From: Caldilineaceae bacterium
GTDB taxonomy: Bacteria; Chloroflexota; Anaerolineae; Caldilineales; Caldilineaceae
Length of the DNA stretch: 7,845 nt
Direction: 5' to 3'
NCBI GenBank assembly: GCA_024643705.1
Contig: JAHEML010000105.1
Span: forward strand, 796-8,640
Positions 1-6,063 of the stretch are shown here, in pieces. A program made the translations under genes and the position numbers. The number at the start of each line of letters is the position of its first letter. Positions within the stretch are counted from its first letter, which is position 1. The notes below the pieces were generated by a model. It did no database searches, was not told the DNA's origin, and saw only the letters and a program-made list of their open reading frames with translations.

Positions 1-1
1 T

Positions 2-301
2 GCCCACGAGCCAACCCGTCCCCTAACGCCTGGCAAGCAATTGCACATTACTCTCTACTGGCAAGCGCCCCCCTCCCTGCCTGTCGATTGGCCCGACAAC
101 CTCACCTTTTCACTTTCTTTGGGTGGTGGGACAATCAGCGCACCCTTAGCCGGCACAGGCTTCCCCACAGGCAAGTGGCATGCAGGCGATTTTGTACGTG
201 GGGATGTGGATATTCCCTATGAGATAGATGGAACAGTTAATCTGACTATAGGGATGCAGACAATTCGTCTGGGCCGCATTGTGGACGGGCGGGTGCGTTA
301 G
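2..301 (+). CDS. 3' end of a gene, possibly a membrane glycosyltransferase-type protein (C-terminal beta domain)
   Basis: The frame is open from base 2 and ends in TAG at 299-301, giving 99 residues with no start in the window. A TTG at 41 could be read as a start, but the sequence before it (ending LTPGKQ) reads naturally into it, so I treat this as a truncated gene. The fragment contains LHITLYWQAPPSLP, then a glycine-rich strand region, then FPTGKWHAGDFVRGDVDIPY. The order 'PG..L.(V/I)TLYWQA ... PT..W..G..V.D...IP' is one I associate with the C-terminal extracytoplasmic beta-sandwich of large Chloroflexota membrane proteins, often family-39-like glycosyltransferases or hypothetical proteins. 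No membrane segment or catalytic residue falls inside the visible part, so the enzyme assignment is inference. It ends 259 nt before the next gene and has no evident functional link to it. Confidence 0.6.
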   Translation, partial: AHEPTRPLTPGKQLHITLYWQAPPSLPVDWPDNLTFSLSLGGGTISAPLAGTGFPTGKWHAGDFVRGDVDIPYEIDGTVNLTIGMQTIRLGRIVDGRVR

Positions 302-339
302 TCGCCTTGCCCGTGTCCCTTGCCGGATGTATACTACAT

Positions 340-365
340 TTGTCCTGTTCTAACATCTTTATAAA
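340..365 (+). promoter_or_regulatory. weak sigma70-like promoter candidate
   Basis: The 302-560 gap holds no convincing gene. Its best promoter-like element is TATAAA at 360-365, one mismatch from the -10 consensus. A TTGTCC at 340-345 could serve as -35, but the spacer is only 14 nt, shorter than the usual 16-18. TTAACA at 411-416 is a better -35 match but has only a poor TATGTA 15 nt downstream. The region is more AT-rich than the flanking genes, as expected of a leader. This is a guess at where transcription of the cyclase gene might begin. Confidence 0.2.
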
Positions 366-548
366 TGGTAGATACTTGCTCCCGTTGTCGTTGATCTGAT
401 CTGTTCACAGTTAACATCTCTTGTCTACTCATATGTAAGCAAGAATGAATATTGTCTAGCCTGGAACGTGAGCAATTCACCGGCATGTTCTGTTTTCATG
501 TCGGGCAAGCAGCCCCTGTTTGCACGAAAACACACTTCCTGTGCGCAG

Positions 549-553
549 AGGAG
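549..553 (+). promoter_or_regulatory. ribosome binding site deciding the cyclase start
   Basis: AGGAG lies 7 nt before the ATG at 561. The frame is open further upstream to a GTG at 468, but that GTG has no Shine-Dalgarno sequence. The 31 residues it would add do not belong to any domain, whereas the ATG places the first zinc-ribbon cysteine at residue 3, as is usual for such proteins. Confidence 0.75.
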
Positions 554-560
554 AAACGGA

Positions 561-3500
561 ATGAACTGCCCACGCTGCGCCACCACCAACCCGGATGGAG
601 CTAAATTTTGCTTTAATTGTGGGTACGCGTTGGCCTTGAGTTGCCCAAACTGCGCTACAAATTTGCCCGCAGGCGCAAAGTTCTGTTTCAACTGCGGTCA
701 CCCGATGGGCGCGCCAGTGCCAGCAGCGGTTACCGCGCCGATTGCGCAACCGCCAGTTGCTCAACCACGGGTTGTCCCCTTTCCAGCCAAAGACCTGCCC
801 ATTGAAAGCCGTTTGCAACAATTCATCCCCAAAGAATTGCTCGCCAAATTGGAATCGGCCCGCACTGGTGGCGGGATGCAGGGGGAACGCCGCATCGTCA
901 CTATGCTCTTTTGCGATGTGAAAGGCTCCACCGCGGCGGCCTCCACATTGGACCCGGAAGAGTGGGCCGAGATTATCAACGGTGCCTTTGACCAGATGAT
1001 ACCTCCCATCTACAGATTTGAAGGCACCGTGGTCCGGCTGATGGGGGATGGTATTCTGGCTTTTTTTGGCGCACCTATCGCCCACGAAGACGATCCCCAA
1101 CGGGCTGTGCTCGCTGGACTGGAGATTCAAAAGAGTGTGCGGGTGGGCATCAACACCGGGCTGGTGGTGGTGGGCGCGGTGGGATCGGATATGCGGATGG
1201 AGTATACTGCGCTGGGCGACGCTATCAATCTGGCCGCCCGGATGGAGCAGACTGCACAGCCCGGCACTGTGCAGATTGCTGAGGCCACTCACAAACTAAT
1301 TGCGCCCCTTTTTGAGACAGAAGCCCTGGCCCCGCTCGAAGTGAAGGGCAAGAGTGAACCAGTGTTGGCCTGGAGGGTGCTGGGGGCAAAGGCCAGGCTG
1401 GGCAATCTGCGGGGTATCAGTGGCCTACGGTCTGAACTGGTGGGGCGGGAGAAGGAGACGGCTCAGCTGGCAGAGGCCATTGAAGCGTTGCAGATGGGAC
1501 AGGGACAGATTGTCTCTATCCTGGGCGAGGCCGGGTTGGGCAAATCCCGACTGGTGGCCGAACTGCGGGACAACCTGGCCGAGACCGATAGACGGTTGAC
1601 GTGGCTGGAAGGACGCTCTCTCTCCTACGAGACCGCGACACCCTACGCTCCGTTTTTGGACATTCTGAGCGACTGCCTGGGCATCCAGCCGGATCGGGAC
1701 GACGAAGCCAACTACGGCCAGCTCAAACACACTGTGGCAGCCCTCTTCCCACAGAACGCCGATGAAGTGGCCCCTTTTCTGGCCTCCCTTCTTGGTTTGG
1801 CTGTGCTGGGGATAGACGGGGAACGGCTGCGTTTTTTGGAACCACCCCAACTGCGGGGGATGACTTTTGCCCACGTGGCCGGTTTTTTCGAGCGACTAGC
1901 CGGAGAAGCGCCGCTGGTTCTCTTTTTTGACGATATACACTGGATCGACCCATCTTCCCTGGAGTTGCTGACGAGTCTGCTACCCCTGACAGACAGGGCC
2001 CATCTTCTTATTTTGTTGGCCTTTCGCCCGCGGCGCCAGGAACCCTCTTGGGGGCTGCACGAAACAGCCCAACGGGACTTCGACCACCGCTACACAGCTA
2101 TCCCGCTTTCGCCACTGGACCAGAAACAATCTCGGCAACTGGTGAGTAACCTGCTCCACGTGGAAGACCTGCCAGAGAAGGTGCGTCAGTTGATTCTGGA
2201 CAAATCTGAAGGCAATCCCTTTTTCGTGGAAGAGGTCATCCGCTCGCTGCTCGACGCCAAACTGGTGGTGAGGGAAAGCGATCACTGGCGGGCTACCGCG
2301 GAAATCGTCAATATTGCCGTGCCCGATACCCTCAATGGTGTCATCAGTGTTCGGCTGGATCGGCTGGACGACGCAACCCGAAGCACAATCCAAGCCGCGT
2401 CTGTCATTGGTCGGGAGTTCGATTTCGATATTTTGAGCGCCATAGCCGACGCGCCAGAGGGCGTGGAGGCGCAACTAACCGATCTGGTGCGTAAGGATTT
2501 GGTGCGGGAAAAAAGCCGTTTGCCCAGGCGCATTTACAGCTTTAAGCATGTGATGAGCCAGGAAGCTGCCTACAATTCTATGCTTCTCAGCCGCAGGCGT
2601 GAAGTCCATCTGGCCGCCGCCAATGCGTTTGCAGCCCATTCACCGGAACGGGCCGGGGAGATCGCCCGCCACTTTGTCGAGGCCCGCCAGCCAGCCCAGG
2701 CTTTGCCCTATCTGGTCGATGCCGGAGAGCAGGCCGCCAAAGCCTATGCCACTGCAGAAGCTGTTCAATACTTTCAAAAGGCCCTGGAATTGCGCTCAGT
2801 GGTGGGGGAGTCGAGCCACATCCTGCGTGCCTATGAAGGGCTGGGTGCTGTGCAGAACCACGCCAACCAGATTTCCGAAGCAATGGCGACTTTTCAGGCG
2901 ATGCTCCATCTGGCAACCGAGCAGGGCAATTGTCCTATGCAGGTTTCGGCACTGAACAAACTGGCCGGGGTCTTGGCCCTAAAAATGGGCCAATTTCAGC
3001 AGGCCGAAGCCTATCTGCAACGGGCGGATCAGCTTGCCAACGGCATCGACGACCACTCTGGTGCAGCCGAAAGCAGCCTCATCCGTTGTATGATGTGTAC
3101 GGCGATGGCTGATTTTGACGGGGTTATTCAGCATATGGGCCATTTGGCCCAAGTAGGCGAACGGCTCGGTTCCAAGGAGTTTATGGCGATGGGAATGAAC
3201 CACGTCGCCAGTTCACTGCTCTATATGACCCGTTTCGACGAAGCCTGGACAAAGGCCCAGGAGGCCCTTCGCCTCGCCCGGGAGATCGGTGACCGTCTGC
3301 ACGAGGCAGCCTTGCTTACCGAGTCAATCCCCTTCTATCACGTCCGCCAAGGCGACCTTGATCTCGCGGTTGAAGCCCTGGCCCAGGGACTGGAGATCGC
3401 CCAGCGGATCAGCGCTGTCTACCCGCTCGTCTTTGGAAATTGGTTGGGGGGGGAGATCGCTCGCTGGCGAGGACGATATGAAGAGGCCATCGCCTTTCAA

Positions 3501-4217
3501 CAGGTATCTCTGGCTGCTGCCCTTCCCCTGGAAGCGTATATGCCCTTTGTGGTGGTACAACCTCTGGGCGCATTGGGTTCGATTTATCTGGAACTCAGTG
3601 GCCATTTTACCGAAGATGTGCATAAATTCCATCACCACGCGCTTAAGCTGTTTGAAAACCCAATGAGCGCGATGGGTGGCGGTTCGCCCTGGGCTGACAT
3701 GGGCTGGTGTGCGCTGGAAATCTCTGAATATGCAATGGCCGAGGAGATGTTTAGCCGAGGGATGAACGAGGCGTCGATGCTTGGGCAATTGGAGATGCCC
3801 CGTTATCTGACAGGTATGGCGATACTGGCACTAAAAAAAGGCGACGAGCAGATGGCTACAAAATACGCCGCCGACGCCCGCTCATTTGTAGAGGAACGGC
3901 AGATGCGCCATCTCTACCCGTTGATCGAAATGACTAATGGTCGAGTGCTAGCCTTTACTGATCACCACCGGCGGGCTGTCGATGCTTTTGCTTTGGCTGC
4001 CGCCCAGGCCGACGAACTGAAGATGTGTCCAATTAGCTGGCAGGCTCGTGTCCACACGGCTCGCTCGCTGGATGCATTTGGCGAGGCCGAAACCGCCTCG
4101 GATCAACGGGCAGCAGCGCGGGAGATCATCGACGCAATCGCCGCCGATTTCAGCGACGGGGACCTGGCCACCGCGTTTCGCGCCCACGCGCTGCGGGAAC
4201 TGGAGCAGATAAAATAG
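561..4217 (+). CDS. zinc-ribbon / class III nucleotide cyclase / AAA-type ATPase / TPR signalling protein
   Basis: A large 1218-residue multidomain regulator. Residues 1-46 form two similar zinc ribbons, with cysteines at 3, 6, 17, 20 and 28, 31, 42, 45. A Pro/Ala linker follows. Residues about 109-275 are a class III adenylate/guanylate cyclase domain: D119 in FCDVKGST and D163 in MGDG are the expected metal ligands, and N223 and R227 in INLAAR are the transition-state residues. R159 sits where many cyclases have a base-selecting Lys, which I recall being common in this subgroup. Between residues 188 and 196 the domain looks short by roughly 15-20 residues. Residues about 293-650 are a P-loop ATPase with Walker A GEAGLGKS (322-329) and Walker B LVLFFDD (452-458). 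Residues about 700-1210 are helical TPR-like repeats, probably a protein-binding scaffold. No signal peptide or membrane segment is seen, so it is probably cytoplasmic. It may supply cyclic nucleotide to the kinase encoded at 6064; this is inferred from gene proximity. Confidence 0.93.
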   Translation: MNCPRCATTNPDGAKFCFNCGYALALSCPNCATNLPAGAKFCFNCGHPMGAPVPAAVTAPIAQPPVAQPRVVPFPAKDLPIESRLQQFIPKELLAKLESARTGGGMQGERRIVTMLFCDVKGSTAAASTLDPEEWAEIINGAFDQMIPPIYRFEGTVVRLMGDGILAFFGAPIAHEDDPQRAVLAGLEIQKSVRVGINTGLVVVGAVGSDMRMEYTALGDAINLAARMEQTAQPGTVQIAEATHKLIAPLFETEALAPLEVKGKSEPVLAWRVLGAKARLGNLRGISGLRSELVGREKETAQLAEAIEALQMGQGQIVSILGEAGLGKSRLVAELRDNLAETDRRLTWLEGRSLSYETATPYAPFLDILSDCLGIQPDRDDEANYGQLKHTVAALFPQNADEVAPFLASLLGLAVLGIDGERLRFLEPPQLRGMTFAHVAGFFERLAGEAPLVLFFDDIHWIDPSSLELLTSLLPLTDRAHLLILLAFRPRRQEPSWGLHETAQRDFDHRYTAIPLSPLDQKQSRQLVSNLLHVEDLPEKVRQLILDKSEGNPFFVEEVIRSLLDAKLVVRESDHWRATAEIVNIAVPDTLNGVISVRLDRLDDATRSTIQAASVIGREFDFDILSAIADAPEGVEAQLTDLVRKDLVREKSRLPRRIYSFKHVMSQEAAYNSMLLSRRREVHLAAANAFAAHSPERAGEIARHFVEARQPAQALPYLVDAGEQAAKAYATAEAVQYFQKALELRSVVGESSHILRAYEGLGAVQNHANQISEAMATFQAMLHLATEQGNCPMQVSALNKLAGVLALKMGQFQQAEAYLQRADQLANGIDDHSGAAESSLIRCMMCTAMADFDGVIQHMGHLAQVGERLGSKEFMAMGMNHVASSLLYMTRFDEAWTKAQEALRLAREIGDRLHEAALLTESIPFYHVRQGDLDLAVEALAQGLEIAQRISAVYPLVFGNWLGGEIARWRGRYEEAIAFQQVSLAAALPLEAYMPFVVVQPLGALGSIYLELSGHFTEDVHKFHHHALKLFENPMSAMGGGSPWADMGWCALEISEYAMAEEMFSRGMNEASMLGQLEMPRYLTGMAILALKKGDEQMATKYAADARSFVEERQMRHLYPLIEMTNGRVLAFTDHHRRAVDAFALAAAQADELKMCPISWQARVHTARSLDAFGEAETASDQRAAAREIIDAIAADFSDGDLATAFRAHALRELEQIK

Positions 4218-4241
4218 GACGCGGATGACACGGATTGAGTA

Positions 4242-4270
4242 GATGTGCGCGGATTCAATCTGCGCACATC
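4242..4270. repeat. strong short inverted repeat (stem-loop) after the cyclase gene
   Basis: gatgtgcgc at 4242-4250 pairs perfectly with gcgcacatc at 4262-4270. Allowing one mismatch, the stem extends inward to 12 bp around a TTCAA loop. It begins 25 nt after the cyclase stop codon, so it could stabilise the mRNA 3' end or act as a terminator-like structure. No T-run follows it, so a standard intrinsic terminator is not supported. Confidence 0.6.
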
Positions 4271-4278
4271 GGTGGCAT

Positions 4279-4297
4279 CCCTTCGACAAACTCAGGG
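4279..4297. repeat. dispersed-repeat-like segment
   Basis: The segment cccttcgacaaactcaggg has complementary ends (ccct/aggg). It closely resembles the 'ccttcgacaagctcagg' intergenic repeat that I recall from many bacterial genomes. It is nested inside the larger inverted-repeat element. Assignment to a repeat family is from memory only. Confidence 0.45.
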
Positions 4298-4382
4298 CAT
4301 CGCGGTGAAATACGCGTTCCTATCTCCTTTTTATCCGTTTTGATCAGCCTAATCCGCGTTATCCGCGTTCCATCTCTTTTGT

Positions 4383-4388
4383 GAGGAG
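4383..4388 (+). promoter_or_regulatory. ribosome binding site of the receiver/flavoprotein gene
   Basis: GAGGAG lies 5 nt before the ATG at 4394. It is a strong, slightly close Shine-Dalgarno sequence and fixes the start so that the receiver domain begins at its usual first beta strand. Confidence 0.8.
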
Positions 4389-4393
4389 TTCTA

Positions 4394-6061
4394 ATGGCAA
4401 GGCCAATTCTATTAACTGTAGACGATGAACCGCAGGTGCTCAATGCCGTGGAGCGGGACCTGCGCCAGCACTTCCGGGGCGACTACCGAATCATTAAGGC
4501 GGGTTCTGGCACCGAAGCCCTGGGCGCGGTGCGCCAATTGCAGCAACGAGGTGATCAGGTTGCCCTTTTTTTGGCTGACCAACGTATGCCCGATATGACC
4601 GGCACCGATTTTCTGGCCCAGGCACGCACCTACTTTCCAAACGCGCGCAAAGTGCTGCTGACTGCCTACGCTGACACCCAGGCCGCCATCGATGCGATCA
4701 ACGGTGTAGGGCTGGATTATTATCTGATGAAACCGTGGGACCCGCCAGAACAAAACCTCTACCCGGTGCTGGATGACCTGCTCAGCGACTGGGTACGTAC
4801 CACCCCGCCCAGCTTCGATGGCATTCGGGTTGCTGGCACCCTCTGGTCGCCCAAAAGTCATGACGTCAAAGATTTCCTGGCTCGTAACCGCATCCCCTAT
4901 CTATGGCAAGACATCGAACAAGATGAGCAAGCCCGCCAGTTGGTCGATCGTGTGAACCAGGGCGAGCACCGCTTGCCTGTGATCTTTTTCCCGGATGGCG
5001 CTACTTTGATCGAGCCAGACTTGCGCACCCTGGCCGATAAAGCTGGGTTGCGCACCCAGGCAACGCAGCCCTTTTATGATCTGGTAATCGTAGGCGCCGG
5101 GCCAGCGGGTTTGGGCGCGGCGGTCTATGGCGCGTCCGAAGGGCTGCGCACCCTGATGATCGACAAAGAGGCCACTGGGGGACAGGCCGGTACTAGCTCT
5201 CGCATCGAAAATTATCTGGGCTTCCCCAATGGCATATCCGGTGGAGACCTGGCCCACAGGGCTGCGGCACAAGCCGCACGCCTGGGCGCAGAAACCCTGA
5301 CAGCCCAAACAGTGACAAACATTCGTGCCGAAGATGGCTATCGCTATGTTGTCCTGGCTGATGGCACGGAAATTGGCGCAAAAGCAGTCATTCTTGCCAC
5401 TGGTGTTACAGTGAGGCAGTTGGACGTGCCCGGCGTCGAACGATTAACTGGCGCTGGCATCTACTACGGTGCGGCCCTGACCGAAGCGGCCAACTATGCT
5501 GGCCAGCATGTTTTTGTCGTCGGTGGCGCCAACTCGGCAGGTCAGGGGGCGGTCTTCTTCTCTCGCTTTGCCGCGCAGGTGACTATGCTGGTAAGGGGCG
5601 AAGGGTTGCAGGCCAGTATGTCCCAATACCTCATCGACCAGATTGAAGGGACCCCCAATATCGACGTGCGAACTCGCGTACAGGTGATCGAAGCCCATGG
5701 CAGCGAACGCCTGGATGCTCTTACTCTCTCCACCAGCACCGGAGACACAGACAGAGCCGAAACCGTCCCAGCTGCAGCTCTCTTCCTTTTTATCGGTGCC
5801 GTGCCCCACTCGGGCATGGTGGCCGGCGTGATCGCCCGCAACAGTGCCGGCTTTATTCCCACCGGTCAGGAACTGATTGTAGACGGCAAGAAACCCGATG
5901 GCTGGCATCTGAAACGGGACCCCTTTCCTCTGGAAACCAGCGTGCCTGGCATTTTTGCTGCGGGTGATATCCGCCAGAGCGCTGTGCGCCGGGTGGCCTC
6001 GGCCGTGGGCGAAGGAGCCAATGCCGTGAGCCAGGTACACCAATATCTAAGGACCGTGTAG
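4394..6061 (+). CDS. response-regulator receiver fused to glutaredoxin-fold and thioredoxin-reductase-like FAD domains, without cysteines
   Basis: A 555-residue fusion. Residues 1-125 are a receiver domain with acidic D10/D11, phosphoacceptor D62 (in LADQRMPDMTG), T90 and K113 (in LMKPWD), so it should be phosphorylatable. Residues about 143-220 resemble a thioredoxin/glutaredoxin fold (GTLWSPKSHD, then cis-Pro-like LPVIFF), but the usual CxxC position reads SPKS. Residues about 226-555 resemble thioredoxin reductase: FAD motif GAGPAG (234-239), NAD(P)H-type motif GGANSAG (377-383) and C-terminal FAD motif FAAGDIR (521-527). Where thioredoxin reductase carries its CxxC, this protein has YYGAALTEA (357-365). 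No cysteine occurs anywhere in the protein, so disulfide reduction is excluded. The HRRxxxR NADPH motif is also replaced (VRGEGLQASMS). Related proteins are, as I recall, annotated 'fused response regulator/thioredoxin-disulfide reductase'. The next gene, a histidine kinase, begins 2 nt later and is the obvious phosphodonor. The electron acceptor or substrate is unknown. Confidence 0.92.
   Translation: MARPILLTVDDEPQVLNAVERDLRQHFRGDYRIIKAGSGTEALGAVRQLQQRGDQVALFLADQRMPDMTGTDFLAQARTYFPNARKVLLTAYADTQAAIDAINGVGLDYYLMKPWDPPEQNLYPVLDDLLSDWVRTTPPSFDGIRVAGTLWSPKSHDVKDFLARNRIPYLWQDIEQDEQARQLVDRVNQGEHRLPVIFFPDGATLIEPDLRTLADKAGLRTQATQPFYDLVIVGAGPAGLGAAVYGASEGLRTLMIDKEATGGQAGTSSRIENYLGFPNGISGGDLAHRAAAQAARLGAETLTAQTVTNIRAEDGYRYVVLADGTEIGAKAVILATGVTVRQLDVPGVERLTGAGIYYGAALTEAANYAGQHVFVVGGANSAGQGAVFFSRFAAQVTMLVRGEGLQASMSQYLIDQIEGTPNIDVRTRVQVIEAHGSERLDALTLSTSTGDTDRAETVPAAALFLFIGAVPHSGMVAGVIARNSAGFIPTGQELIVDGKKPDGWHLKRDPFPLETSVPGIFAAGDIRQSAVRRVASAVGEGANAVSQVHQYLRTV
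6049..6053 (+). promoter_or_regulatory. ribosome binding site of the kinase gene, inside the upstream coding region
   Basis: AAGGA within the last codons of the flavoprotein gene lies 10 nt before the ATG at 6064. The 2-nt gap between the stop at 6059-6061 and this start suggests translational coupling and a shared mRNA. Confidence 0.55.
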
Positions 6062-6063
6062 CC

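Larger units (their letters stand above)
4219..4368. repeat. intergenic element bounded by imperfect 18-bp inverted repeats
   Basis: The left arm at 4219-4236 (acgcggatgacacggatt) and the reverse complement of the right arm at 4351-4368 (aatccgcgttatccgcgt) agree at 16 of 18 positions. Each arm is itself a near-repeat of a 'gcggat' core. The arms enclose a second hairpin and a dispersed-repeat-like segment. The whole fits neatly between the stop codon at 4217 and the next ribosome binding site. I recall similar 'atccgcgt(c/t)atccgcgt' strings recurring between genes in Chloroflexota, so this may be one copy of a dispersed non-coding repeat rather than a gene-specific regulator. That recurrence cannot be checked here. 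No ORF or clear promoter is seen in the spacer. Confidence 0.6.

Noticed and set aside
285..314. Possible hairpin (acgggc/gcccgt) at the stop of the first gene
   Set aside because: The stem is only 6 bp without clear extension, and no T-run follows, so a terminator call is not supported.
468..560. GTG at 468 as an upstream start of the cyclase gene
   Set aside because: It has no ribosome binding site and would add 31 residues of no recognisable domain; the ATG at 561 has AGGAG at good spacing.
3446..3453. Run of eight G within the cyclase gene, a possible slippage or phase-variation tract
   Set aside because: The frame is intact and the run encodes ordinary residues (LGGE) in the TPR region; one such run is not evidence of phase variation.
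3833..3839. A AAA AAA heptamer as a programmed frameshift site
   Set aside because: It encodes LKK within a continuous TPR region, there is no sensible alternative-frame product, and no downstream structure was noticed.
5444..6043. 199-codon open frame on the minus strand
   Set aside because: It lies wholly inside the flavoprotein coding region, whose + strand frame has clear FAD motifs. The minus-strand product has no recognisable domain. The other antisense frames (for example 477-1292 and 1980-2474) are rejected for the same reason.
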